From assembly GCA_016584305.1 (NCBI GenBank), contig JACEEZ010013848.1, positions 72,501 to 136,500 on the forward strand: a stretch of 64,000 bases of DNA, read 5' to 3'. Numbering within the stretch: position 1 is the stretch's first letter; every line of letters begins with the position of its first letter. Of this stretch, positions 32,924 through 43,860 are shown in pieces. A program made the position numbers and the translations under genes. Below the pieces are notes generated by a model, which was given only the letters and a program-made list of their open reading frames with translations, was not told the DNA's origin and ran no database searches. Source of the DNA: Chionoecetes opilio. Its lineage: Eukaryota > Arthropoda > Malacostraca > Decapoda > Majidae.

Positions 32924-35900
32924 ATGTCCGGGAACAGTGTGTGCATCATCTGCAATAGGGGTGCCACCTCTTGCAAGAGACTGATAAACAATCCTGATAT
33001 GATTGCAGAGCTTTTTCTATGTTGTGAAGAGCAACTGTCTTTGGGTCAAAAAGACATCAAACAAACTCAGTGATCATCTAGCTAGCTTGGATGATGTGGC
33101 CCGAAAGTCTGTGCATTATCACAGCGAATGTCGAAAGAACCATTGTCAACAAGGGCATGATTGAACGGCTCAAGGCCAAACGATCTCTGTCTGATTCCCA
33201 AGCCTGTCTTTCTCGAGGACCAGGACGCCCTGGCAGTTCGTCTGAATCTGTTCGTCCTAAAAGAACAAAACTCGTCCCCAAGGCAGAGGTGTGTCTATTC
33301 TCTTACTGCAGCTTTTGTCCTAATGACAATTCTGAACCGCTCCAGTGTTTTCTCCGACACGATGGGTGAACATTTCCTCGAAATAAAGGCCAACACTCAA
33401 GATGACTCTGTCAGAACATGTGTGTCAGATTTGGAGGGTGCTGGAGATGCTTCTGCTCTCGAGAAGTACTATCATCGGAATTGCTTGCGATCTGCTCAGC
33501 GTACCTACACTCTAAAGCACAATAGTAATGACCAGCTCATTCGCTCTCTGTGTGATGAAGAGGTGATTATCTCTATTCAGAACACCCTCATTGATGCGGA
33601 TTCAACCCTGAGTATGGCTGAGGTGAATGGTGAATATCTGTCCATCCTGAAGAGGTACCAGATGGAGATCACGGAATCCACAAACTACCGCAAGTATCTC
33701 AGAGGGCTCATTTCTGAAAAGTTTCCAAAGGTGCAATTCGTCAAATCGGTGCGGAGAAATGAACCCGACAACCTCGTCCTCCCTATAGCCGTTAGCAAGG
33801 CAATGGAAATTCGGACTTCACTACTGGATAACGACAGCACAATTTTCCAGTTGAAGAACACGGCCAACATTCTACGCCACGAAGTAATGCAACACAGAAA
33901 CTGGTGCTTCTCTGGCAGCTTTGACGACTTCGAACATCCTCCTTTACTCCAGTTCTTCCTAACACATCTTCTATTTGGCCCTCATGTTCTCACGGTGTCG
34001 GGAATGCGCAATGAAGAAGTGGACAAAACTGTAGATGTTGCCTCCCAATTTCTAATCCAGAACACTCGGAGTGATCGCCAGGTCATGCACCAGCCAAAGA
34101 AGGATAGCGGATTCCAGAAGACTGTCCAGACACCCCTCTCAATAGGGTTACCTCGTACCATCCACTCCAGAGTGTGTGATAAAAATCTAGTCAAGAATCT
34201 ATCAGAGGTCTACATTGGGAGCGATTATCAGATGATCCTATTCCTGGAAAAGCGTGTGGAGCAAGGTGTTCTCCAGAGGATGAAGGACACCGGAGGATTC
34301 TGTCTGCCTGATTTCATGAAGAAAGCGGTGAACGTCTGGTTTGCTTTTGATAACATCGACTTCTTAGAAGATACGCCAACTGGACAGAACACATTTCACG
34401 GCACAGTGGTCGTGATCAACCAACGAGCAGAAGAAGGAGATCCCATCAACCAGCCACTTGCCATTCCAGACAAGCTTGTCTCCCCGTCACCACTCAAGTT
34501 TGAGGTCAAGTACATAGAAGAGCAAATCATCAAAACCAAGCCAATACGATTTGAAGTCTACCAGCTTGGACTGAGGAAACATCTTGCAACAACAGACTTC
34601 ACTCGCACTTGGGCACTTGCGAACTACCTCGCTACTGACCACAGCAGTGTTGAAATCCCAGTTGACCGACCTGGCGAGAATGAGGAGAACCAAAGTATTG
34701 ACGAGCAGCCAGATACCAGCCAAGACGATACAGCCAGCTCTACATCAAAGTTCCCAAAATCCTGAGACCTCTATTCTGTCAGTGACAGAACGGATCAAGA
34801 GGGATGCGAAGCCAGTTAAGGAAGAAGTGATGCCAACTTGGGCTGCAACGAAGTCTCTGCTGTTAACACGATCCTGTCACAATCGTTGTCAGACAAACAC
34901 AGAGGTTATTGCTCCACTCTTCAAGAGATCACCGACCGACTATGCGACGCTACACACAGTTCTGATGTTGACACAGGGCATCTCTTCCTACGTGGTTGGC
35001 CCTGAGAGAAGAACCATCATAACGCTTGATCTGGATCTGTATAGTCGTGCAATGAAGATTCAGCAGTCTACAGGAAACACAAACTGGATCCTCAGAGCAG
35101 GCGTTCTGCACATCGCATTTGCTGCCTTACATGCCCTTGGCGAAACGATCGATGGAAGCGGAATCGACACATGGGCCATTGAATGTGGCATATACACATC
35201 AGTAGCTCTTTGTGGAATTTATGGCGGTAAGGCGTACAAACGAGAAGTTGAATACCACATCACTACCGGCCTGGCCATCCTGATGTTGAGGTTCGATGCA
35301 ATTTTCACAACTCTTCCACCAGGACCTCTCCGGGAACAGTCCACTGCACTCAAGAAGGCGTTGCATGAACACAGTGCTGACATGGTTGAGATCTATGACA
35401 AGATACAGGCCAGCTACTCAGAAGATCTCACACCACATGCAGAAGAAGATATTGGGGAGCTTGCTGAGTTTCTGATGCAGTATCTTGAACAAGTGGAATG
35501 CCTTCTCAATCTCATCAGTGCCTGTCATTCGGGTGACTGGAAAAGGTATTTGGCTGCGCTACAGGACCTCATCAAATACTTCTTTGCTCACGATCTCCTC
35601 AACTATGCTCGCCTGATGCCAGTCTATCTCGCACAGCTGAATGCCTTGGAACGAGACGATCCAGCTACCTGGGAAGCACTGAAGTCTGGAGACTTTGTTG
35701 TTGCAAAGTTAGAGGTGCCATTCACCCACCTGTTCACCGACCAAACACTTGAACAGGAGATCAAGGGATTGAAGCGCCATGTAGGGATGGTTGGCCTGAG
35801 CCAAGAGGAAGCAGCTTTGGACCGCCTAGTAACCACGACTCCTCATCTCGCTTGTATGGTGAAGAATTACATCTACAGCTTCCCACAAGCTTCCACATCC

Positions 35901-37755
35901 TCTAAGCGAAACGAACACTACCAGCTCTCAGGAAGTATAGCTGTGAGATCCAGAACCAACGCACTGAAACTCCATAACTCCATCGAGTTGCACTGTGCAG
36001 GTAATCCTTTCGAAGTCAAGGTTTCATTGAAGAGTGTGGTTTCATCAGCTCTTGTACCAGCAGCTATGAAGGATGACATCACGTGCTTTGCGGAGAAGGG
36101 ACAGCAGCGCTTCAAGGACTTCATTCATGAGAGACTGTTGCCGACGTCAACACTGTCAGTTTGGGATCGGATGAAAAAACTGAAACTGAAGACGTTCTCG
36201 AACTAGATGGAGAAAACGAAAGTCCGTGTGGGTGATAAGGTCATCAAGTTGCGAGAGGAGCGTGAGCTGCTGGGTCGATTTCTAATCATCCAAGGAAGCC
36301 GACCAGACCTGGTGCCAAAACTAGAGGAGACGATCTGAGACTATGAGATGTAAGTGGTGCCGCGCTCGCTATGTGCTGTTGATGGATCTCTGTATATCCC
36401 GACAGACAAAGCCAGTCTGATGCATGCCATTGAAGGAGTGAAAGATCAACCCCTACAAGCTGCACCGGCTCCTGATGTAGTGAAGATGGATCTTTCGTGC
36501 AGAGTACTTGTTGTCGACGCCAGGGCTGTGCTCCAGTGCATGAAAAAAACGCCCATGATGCAGAAGCTATCTGATCTTCAAGACGCATTCATCAAGCGCA
36601 TCAAATCGATGATGGTCGGCTATCATGAGGGTCGAGTGATCTTTGACCGTTATATCGATCAATCTTTGAAGAGCAAGACACGACAGAAGAGGGCAGTAAC
36701 GTCCACAGAATTCCAAATCCACAAAGACATGAAGCTCACTATGTCTATCAAGGAGCTCCTCTCTGCCTCAAAAACCAAGAGTAGCCTGACAGCTATTTTT
36801 CGCCAGGCCTTCTTGAGCACTTGCCAGAGTAACACCTTCAAGCTCGTTGTAGCTTACGACACCAAGATCAAAGGCCAAGATTTCGAAGAAAACCATTCCC
36901 ACGAAGAGGCTGATACATTGATTCCTCATCAAGTCTTGGCTGCTACAGATGAGAGTGTGGAGCAAGAAATATGCGTTTGGTCGCCAGACACTGACGTACT
37001 CACACTTCTTCTCGACTTGGTTTCCCGTGGTCGCCTTGGAGCAAACACTTCTCTGAAGTTTCTCACTGGTAAAGGCATGAAATACCGTGAAATCGATGTG
37101 GTGGAACGAGTGCGAGTCATTGGACGATTCAAATCTCAAGGCCTCATCGGACTCCACAATTTCTCCAGTGCCGACTGGGGTGGCAAATTTGTGGGTATCA
37201 CCAAGAAAACCTGGGCAGGTGCCTACATGAAACTGGATGAAGATGACCCTGTCATCGACTGTTTTCGGCAGCTTGGTGAAGATGTTATCCCAAATGAGCT
37301 AGTCAATGGTCAACTGCCAACGCAGGTCAAGGGGTTAGAGCAGTTTGTATGCCGAGTGTACAGTTCGACTGGCCCCACAACGATACCAGAGTTGAGGTGG
37401 GAGCTGTTTCATTCCAAAAATTTAGAGGGAGAGATGTTGCCTCCTACACGGGCAGCCTTGATGCCCCAGCTGACACGCGCAAACTACATTTCCATGCGAG
37501 ACAAGTCCTACACCACCAATTGAACACAACGGCTGGCATGTAAAGGACGGAGTTCAAGTTCCTGTGAGATGTCTCGCCCTGCCTGCCCCTCAGGCAGTGG
37601 TTGAGCTGACGAAATGTGGCTGCAAATAAGGGTGCACAGGAAGGTGCAGCTGTCGTAGCAATGGGATTTCCTGCACTCCTCTCTGCAAATGCTACGCCGG
37701 TGAATGCACGAACGTGATCAGGGATGATGTAGATGAAGATGACATTGATGAATGA
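32924..37755 (+). pseudogene. Large broken transposon protein with FEN/XPG-like C-terminal motifs
   Basis: The likely start is ATG 32924. Open pieces are 32924-33073, 33066-33145, 33091-33369, 33161-34765, 34743-37523 and about 37511-37755. The 34743-37523 piece stays in one frame but has TAG 36204, TGA 36336 and TAA 36351; a further TAA is at 37627. Visible parts in order: VCIICN and HYHSEC, both Cys/His modules; CSFCPNDN and YYHRNC; a long middle region with no known motif; then HEEADT (36900-36917), SPDTDVL (36981-37001) and SADWGGKF (37167-37190). The last three match in order and type the E-A-x-T, D-x-D and G-x-D metal-binding motifs of FEN/XPG-like PIN nucleases. The tail near 37615-37720 is Cys-rich (CGCK, GCTGRCSC, CTPLCKC). 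Nuclease function is inference. Confidence 0.7.
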
Positions 37756-37804
37756 CTGATTTAGTCTTCTAAATACCGGAACTGTAAATGTTGCAAAAGT
37801 TATC

Positions 37805-37805
<1 letters not shown>

Positions 37806-37835
<30 letters not shown>

Positions 37836-37842
37836 GTTATTA

Positions 37843-37874
<32 letters not shown>

Positions 37875-37912
37875 TTATTATTAGTATTAGTATTAGTATT
37901 ATCAGTATTATT
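37806..37912. repeat. (ATT)n microsatellite
   Basis: About 100 bases of ATT/TTA repeats lie just downstream of the stop codon of the large transposon protein, inside the element. Confidence 0.9.
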
Positions 37913-38564
37913 ATGTTTATACCTATGATGTATACATATTATCATGCAATTTATGGATAAATTTCTTCTATTTTGAACTTTTTTTTATCATTACATGTAT
38001 TAGCATTGATGTACAGTTTTGATGAGAATTTTATTTGTGATGGTAATAAATTATTGTGTATTTTGAAATGTCAATCTTATTTATTATATATGCAATGAAA
38101 CTTATAATATTATACACACTACAGATTACAGATACAAATACTGTATGGGCTAAATTCGAGCAATTATATGTACACCAATATTCATCACACTTGGGTAGTC
38201 TTGGCATACTTACCTTTTACCAGTAAGACGCCTTAATCGGCGAAGGACGAGCGAGCCCATAGAAACCCGCCGCACGTGCGCACGTGCTTTGTCACCCGGA
38301 CTCTCGATAGCAAGGAAATTTGTCTGCTGTCATCTAAACTCCATTTACCTTTGCATTTTTATGCTGAAACTGTAGGGATTGAATTCGAGTATTCGAATTT
38401 GAATACTATCAGATGGCGAAGACCGCTTGTTAATCGGAAGCGGGATTCCAAAGATATAAGCTCCTGAAAAGTGTGACGGTCAGTCAGGTCGGGTCGGGTC
38501 GGCTGCTTGTCCTGGAAAAATCCGAGTGAGTGAGGACTCGCGAGTGCTTTGCGCTCGCTTGTAA

Positions 38565-38981
38565 CCAGAACATTTTGAATGCAAAATAAGAGTGCACCAA
38601 TTGTCTTATCGTGCCTGAAAAACATGAAAAAGAGGTATTACATGCATAGGTGAATTTCTCCCATGATAATAACGATACTAACCCTGAATTTGCCATTGAC
38701 ATAACCGGAAGTCGATGATATGCACTTCCGGTCGCCTCGAAAACATGACAAATGGACTCGGCATCAGCTAAAACCCCAAAAACGACCTTAAGATCATAGA
38801 AATCTGTCCATTATTAGAGGAGTTAGGAATTCAGTCGGTTCTGGGGGGGTCCCGAAATGGAACGGCCCCCCAGAGGGTGGTTGAGGGGTCGGAAAATTTG
38901 AACCCCATCATTTTCCAATAGTTTGACCCCAAATGAACCAGTTAAACCAATAAAATCAATTTTGGCATTCAAATCCTACGG
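38565..38981 (-). repeat. Right long terminal inverted repeat
   Basis: This is the reverse complement of the left repeat at 32395-32810, with scattered single-base differences and small indels. It ends AAATCCTACGG at 38981, beside GAGCT. Confidence 0.9.
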
Positions 38982-38987
38982 GAGCTG

Positions 38988-40283
38988 TTTATATGACATG
39001 TCATACCACATATATGCTCGTACTCTCCCGTCTCCAAATCTACTATTATCCAGCTTGCCTTTGAAGCCCTGAATACTTCTTGCATTAATCACTTTTGCAT
39101 CAAGGTTGTTCCAGGCTTCTATGCTTCTATACGGGAAGCTGTATTTTTTTATGTCTCTCTTGCATGTTGTCCTTTTCAATTTCTTCTCATGACCTCTTGT
39201 ACTTCTATCGTCCCACACAAACAGATCTTCTCTATCAATTTTTTCCAGGCCCATTGATGCCTCTATACACTGCTATAAAATCTCGCCTTTCTCTTCTTTT
39301 ATCAAGAGTTGGGAATTTTAGTCTTGAAAGTCTTTCCTCATATGGTAAATCTCTCAGGCTTGGAGCCATTTTTGTGGCTGCTCTTTGTATTCTCTCAATC
39401 TTTCTTATATCCTTCTTTTTATGTGGTGACCAAATCACTGCCGCATATTCCAACCTTGGTCGAATCAAAGATGTTATCAATTTCTTAATCATCTCTTCAT
39501 CCAGATATTTGAATGCCATTCTTATATTCCTCAGCAACTGATATGTATCTCCTGTGATCTTGTTTATATGCTTCTCAGGTGACAAATTATCCGTAATCCA
39601 TACTCCCAGATCTTTTTCGACCTTTGTTTTGATTATCCATTCATTTCCCATCGAATACTTTCCTCTCTGTCTCTTTTTGCTACTGCCCACTTCCATCACT
39701 TTACACTTTTTAGCATTAAACTCCATTTCCCATAGTTGACTCCATCTGAAAATCTTATCTAGGTCCTTTTGTAAATCCTCACAGTCCTCTTTACTTTCTA
39801 CTTTTCTTAGTAATTTAGCATCATCAGCGAATAAACTCATATAACTGTTCACTCCCTCAGTCATATCATTTACATAGACCAAGAACATCACTGGGGCCAA
39901 TACTGATCCTTGAGGAACTCCACTTATCACACTGCACCATTCTGACTTCTGATCTTTTATTACTGTTCTCATCTGTCTGTTGTTCAAAAAGTCTTCCATC
40001 CACTTCAGCAAACAACCCTTCAATCCTTCTACATGTTCTAGCTTCCAGAGCAGTCTCTTGTGAGGTCCTTGTCATATGCCTTCTTTAGGTCCAAGTATAT
40101 GCAATCGACCCACCCCTCTCTTTCCTGTGTCACATCGATCACTCGAGTAAAAGATTAATAAATTCGTTGTACATGACATTCCTCCTCTAAATCCAAACTG
40201 GCCACCTGCGAGTGTGTTTGTCTCTTCCAAATATTTCAACCATCTGTCCTTCACAATTTTTTCGCACATATTTTTGCCACTAC
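38988..40283 (-). mobile_element. CR1-type LINE, 5' truncated (reverse transcriptase)
   Basis: From 40283 down, the minus strand encodes KNMCEKIVKDRWLKYLEE, QFGFRGGMSCTTNLL and a frameshifted stretch. A 262-residue open frame (39235-40023) then carries GVPQGSVLAP (residues 35-44) and the catalytic FADD (65-68). A further frame, 38976-39254, is the RT C-terminus, ending MWYDMSYKQL. The 3' end of this LINE continues at 32308-32369, left of the large DNA transposon that split it. There is no endonuclease and there are several frameshifts, so it is inactive. Confidence 0.88.
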
Positions 40284-40551
40284 ACTTTTTTTTTTTTTTT
40301 TTTTTTAGATATATATATAGAGTTTCGCGATCATCTAGGTTAGCGCTAAGCCTTCGGAAGAAAGCAAGCGTCAAACTCGGGAGGGTACTGTAGATATGCA
40401 ACATACACTTTTCCCTATCAGCCGACTGCCTATTCCTTACCTTATAAGAGGAAACACTTTGTTTTGGGTTCCTCTGTGATAATCCGAGACAAAAGTTGTT
40501 GAGGACCCGGTGGTGATGGTAATGTCACGGCGGCCTCACAGAAAGTTAGCA

Positions 40552-41228
40552 GATGCTTAGAGGAAAAGATGATGAGAAACTAAAAGATATTGTGATAACT
40601 AAGGAAATAGTAGAAGAGGGTATAGATAGAATGAAGCTGTTTAAGTCACCAGAACCAGATGAAGTTTGTCCCACGGTGTTAAAAGAATGCAAAGATATTG
40701 TTAGTGAGTCGTAAGTGCGCATTTTAGGAAATTTGTTGATATAGGGGAAGTGCCGTTAATGTGGAGGAAAGGTGTTGTCCCCATATTTAAGAAGGCTGAT
40801 GAGGATTAATGTCAAATTATCGACCCGTTAGTCTGACTTCAGTGGTAGGTAAATAATTGGAATCTGTTATTGCAAAAAACATTAGAAAGCATTTAGAAAA
40901 GCATAGTTTGGTTAATGATTTGCAACATGGGTTCACCAAGGGTAGGTTATGTCTCACTAATTTATTGAGTTTTTATAGGAAAGTTTATGAGGCAGCAGGT
41001 AATGATGAGCCCGTCAGGGTGGCAAGGTTGGTAGAAACGCGAGCTTGCAATGTGCAGAGTCCCTGCGCATTCAGTCAGCGGTTCGAGTCCGCCTAGTTCA
41101 TGCTGACGTGGCGGCTCTTTGTATAGTCAATAACCTTGTAGTTGGTACTTGCAAAGTGTCTAGATAGGATGAAAATCTTATCTTATCTTAGGTAATGATG
41201 AGGATTCTGATATTGTATACCTGGGGCT
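40552..41228 (+). pseudogene. CR1 RT fragment interrupted by a SINE
   Basis: The plus strand encodes DDEKLKDIVITKEIVEEGI and RMKLFKSPEPDEVCPTVLKE, then frame-shifted RT fingers, and at 40857 ESVIAKNIRKHLEKHSLVND and LQHGFTKGR. The match to the minus-strand CR1 at 58310-58906 is close. A SINE is inserted at 41010-41190, with target duplications on both sides. It ends in GNDEDSDIVYL near 41228, before the catalytic region. Confidence 0.85.
41010..41190 (+). mobile_element. tRNA-derived SINE, copy 1
   Basis: It starts CCCGTCAGGGTGGCAAGGTT with a box A-like GGTGGCAAGGTTGG and box B GGTTCGAGTCC near 41083, and ends in (ATCTT)n. A 12-bp target duplication, GGTAATGATGAG, flanks it (40998-41009 and 41191-41202) inside a CR1 fragment, so the insertion is clear. 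Copy 2 is at 48915-49093. Transcription would be by RNA polymerase III from the internal boxes. Confidence 0.9.
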
Positions 41229-41464
41229 ACGTTTTCAAAAGGGTTCGTAGCTACTCCTTTGTAGCGTCTTAAGAACATCTTAGCTACACCGGGCCAAGAA
41301 GACTACTTACGAAGCATTTTCGAATGTCATATCAGGTTCGTGTAAGGCCAACCGTTCTTAGCTCAACCTCCTCCGCTTCAACCAATCAGCGCGTGTGAAT
41401 GTGTATGGCGGCAAATATAAACATCAACAGAACATACACCTAAACATACATATACCAAAATACA
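41229..41464. other. Unassigned sequence between two LINEs
   Basis: It contains GGGCTACGTTTTCAAAAGGG and a CCAATCAGCG motif near 41382, which resembles a CCAAT box. It may be the remains of a MITE. No open frame or partner repeat was recognised in the window. Confidence 0.35.
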
Positions 41465-41481
41465 CCTAAACTGCTGGAAAT

Positions 41482-42855
41482 TTGCCTTCTTGCTGGAAGT
41501 TTGCTCACATCCAACCTGTTCCTAAGAAGGGTGACCGTTCTAATCCTTCAAACTACCGTCCTATAGCTTTGACTTCCTGCCTTTCTGAAGTTTTTGAATC
41601 TATACTTAATAAGAAGATTCTTAAGCATCTATCTGCTCACAGTCTTCTCTCTGATCGTCAGTACGGTTTCTGTAAAGGGCAATCTACTGGCGATCTTCTA
41701 GCTTTCCTAACTGAATCTTGGTCATCCTCCTTTAGGGGTTTCGGTGAAACTTTTGCTGTTGCCCTTGACATATCAAAAGCTTTTGATAGAGTCTGGCACA
41801 AATCTTTAATTTCCAAACTACCCTCATTCGGTTTCTATCCTTCTCTCTGTACCTTCGTCTTAAGCTTCCTTTCAAACCGTTCTATTGCAGCTACTGTAGA
41901 CGGACATTGTTCTTCTCCTAAATCTATCAATAGTGGTGTTCCCCAGGGTTCTGTCCTATCACCCACTCTCTTTCTATTATTCATTAATGATCTTCTAAGT
42001 CTAACTCAAAGCCCTATCCACTCCTATGCTGATGATTCTACCCTGCATTTTTCAACGTCGTTTATTAGACGTCCAACTCAACAGGAACTAAGTGATTCAC
42101 GGAGAGATGCCACCGAGCGCCTAACTTCTGATCTTTCTATAATTTCTGATTTGGGCAAAGCAAACCTTGTTTTGTTCAATGCCTCAAAAACCCAATTTCT
42201 TCACCTATCTACTCGACAAAACCTACCAGATAACTATCCCCTCTTCTTCAATGACACTCAACTGTCTCCTACAATGAACATTCTAGGACTATCCTTTACT
42301 AAAAATCTGAACTGGAAATCTCACATCTCATCTATTGCTAAAACAGCTTCTAAGAAGTTAGGTGTCTTGTGGCGTCTGCGTCCTTTTTTTTCTCCCTCCC
42401 AATTGCTTGCTCTCTACAGCGGCCTTATCTGCCCATGTATGGAGTATGTCTCACATGTTTGGGGAGGATCCACTCATACAGCTCTCCTAAACAGGGTTGA
42501 GTCAAAAGCTTTTCGTCTCATCAACTCCTCTCCTCTGACTGACTGTCTTCAATCTTTAAATCACCGCTGCAATGTTGCTTCTCTTGCTCTCTTCTACCGT
42601 TATTTTCATACTCACTGCTCTTCTGAACTTGCTAACTGCATGCCTCCCCCCCTCCCGCGGCCTCGCTGCACAAGACTTTCTACTCATTCTCATCCCTATT
42701 CTGTCCATCTTCCTAATGCTAGAGATAATCAGTATCTTTACTCTTTCATCCCTTTCACTGGTAAACTCTGGAACTCTCTTCCTGTTTCTATTTTTCCACT
42801 TACGTATGACTTAAATCTTTTCAAAAGAAGAGTAACAAGACACCTCCCGAACTAA
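41482..42855 (+). CDS. BS/jockey-like LINE reverse transcriptase, 5' truncated but open
   Basis: This 457-residue open frame is the RT part of a jockey-clade (transposon BS-like) LINE. Motifs in order are PVPKKGDRSNPSNYRPIAL (13-31), QYGFCKGQST (60-69), ALDISKAFDRVWH (94-106), GVPQGSVLSP (152-161), the catalytic YADD (182-185), LGLSF near 267 and a C-terminal region ending FKRRVTRHLPN. The enzyme copies its own RNA into DNA at the target site. The endonuclease and the start of the RT are missing upstream, so the copy is 5' truncated and the ATG used is probably not the natural start. The frame has no stop, suggesting a recent insertion. Confidence 0.9.
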   Translation: MPSCWKFAHIQPVPKKGDRSNPSNYRPIALTSCLSEVFESILNKKILKHLSAHSLLSDRQYGFCKGQSTGDLLAFLTESWSSSFRGFGETFAVALDISKAFDRVWHKSLISKLPSFGFYPSLCTFVLSFLSNRSIAATVDGHCSSPKSINSGVPQGSVLSPTLFLLFINDLLSLTQSPIHSYADDSTLHFSTSFIRRPTQQELSDSRRDATERLTSDLSIISDLGKANLVLFNASKTQFLHLSTRQNLPDNYPLFFNDTQLSPTMNILGLSFTKNLNWKSHISSIAKTASKKLGVLWRLRPFFSPSQLLALYSGLICPCMEYVSHVWGGSTHTALLNRVESKAFRLINSSPLTDCLQSLNHRCNVASLALFYRYFHTHCSSELANCMPPPLPRPRCTRLSTHSHPYSVHLPNARDNQYLYSFIPFTGKLWNSLPVSIFPLTYDLNLFKRRVTRHLPN

Positions 42856-42990
42856 ATTGGCGCACCCCTCTGTTTTTATTTTATTCTCTTACTGTCTTCT
42901 TTATAGGGACTGGCAACTAAGCAGGCTTCGTGTTACCCATTTTTGTTGTGCCCTTGGCCAGTTCCTTGTGATGTAAAAAAAAAAAAAAAC
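42856..42990 (+). other. 3' end and poly(A) of the BS-like LINE
   Basis: The short 3' UTR ends in poly(A) near 42975-42989. This UTR and the last 100 bp of coding sequence are exactly the part found inside MITEs E1-E4 (14113-15176, 18948-19415, 21313-22047). Confidence 0.85.
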
Positions 42991-43012
42991 ACAACCAAAT
43001 TATACCGAAGTA

Positions 43013-43860
43013 CAGTCAAACCTCGATATAACGGACCTCGATGTAACGGACATCGGATATAACGGACTCCATTTGCGTGACTTTTTTTTTATTTATTTAT
43101 TTATTTATTTATTTATTATTATTATTATTATTTTTTTTTTTTTTTTATTAGACCGCTTATCGCCACTCGAATTGTCAACTCAACATTATTGTATTATTTT
43201 TTCCTTTTATTTTGGAATGCTTGGGTTTTAAGGAGTTTTGATGTATCACATATTAAGATATAATATTATAAGGAAGGAGCCTGTGTTGCTAGTGATTTAG
43301 TGAGAAGGTAGAAGGTGTGTATTGTTTAAAATAGTGACTATTAGTGTTATGGCGTGGCCGCTGCTATGTCTCCCTGTCACCTCAACACCCTAAATCACCC
43401 TTATCTAAGGCGACACGCAGTGCTACACTGACCTAAATAGTGACACGTTTATAGAACTGCAGTTCACAACCATATAATATATATAATAATGAGCATTAGT
43501 CATGATAATAAGCAATACCTTTGGAAGAGCCACGGCTGAATCTGGCTCGTGGTAATTTGTTTACCTTTCACTAGAGCTTGAGCTTGACTAGCTACACGTT
43601 CTGGTTGTGTTTGTGATTATTTCTCATTTATTTCACGTGTAGGAGCGGACCAAGTTCAGCATGTAGTGCCAGTCACTGTTTACCTCCCAACATAGCTACA
43701 CAGTCTGGTTGTGTTTGTAATTATTTCTCATTTATTTCACAATTTTTCCGGTTTTTTCATATATTTTTCCCCCCTTGGGAAAATACCCACGCTATAACGG
43801 ACAATCGGCTATAACGGACTCCTCCTCCCCCCTTTACTCCGTTATATCGAGGTTTGACTG
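43013..43860 (+). mobile_element. pogo-type MITE, element D
   Basis: CAGTCAAACCTCGATATAAC and its inverse form the ends, with TA at 43011-43012 and 43861-43862. Subterminal ATAACGGAC units repeat three times. The interior has an ATT/TTTA simple repeat (43081-43150) and about 1.3 copies of the 106-bp unit also seen at 21082-21286. No coding region is present. Related copies are at 19442-21040 and 22230-22951. Confidence 0.88.

Larger units (their letters stand above)
32370..38981 (+). mobile_element. 6.6-kb DNA transposon with ~415-bp TIRs (Academ-like candidate)
   Basis: Long inverted repeats (32395-32810 and 38565-38981) enclose a 4.8-kb broken coding region and a short non-coding 3' part. 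GAGCT occurs at 32365-32369 and 38982-38986 and is a candidate target duplication. Joining the flanks restores a continuous minus-strand CR1 3' end. About 25 bp at the left outer edge (32370-32394) has no partner at the right. Academ elements, as I recall the family, have 3-4 bp duplications and some encode an XPG-type nuclease, which fits. The assignment needs a database search. Confidence 0.7.
32180..40390. mobile_element. pogo-type element M enclosing CR1 and the large DNA transposon
   Basis: The left end reads CATTACCCTCCCGAGTTT and the inverted right end CAGTACCCTCCCGAGTTT, each beside TA (32178-32179 and 40391-40392). Its own sequence is only the outer few hundred bases. The rest is a CR1 on the minus strand, itself split by the element at 32370-38981. 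The TIR match is about 20 bp, so this outer layer is less certain than the inner ones. Confidence 0.55.

Noticed and set aside
34753..34759. CCCAAAA heptamer in the correct phase for -1 ribosomal frameshifting between the two long frames of the large transposon protein
   Set aside because: A -1 shift there meets a stop after a few codons. The downstream frame needs a +1 shift, so a single-base insertion by mutation or sequencing error explains it better.
37534..37755. The Cys-rich stretch as a separate small metallothionein-like gene
   Set aside because: It continues the large transposon protein after a one-base frameshift and has no start or promoter of its own.
41020..41100. Possible tRNA gene with box A and box B
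   Set aside because: It has a SINE body, an ATCTT tail and target duplications, and no tRNA acceptor stem pairing was seen.
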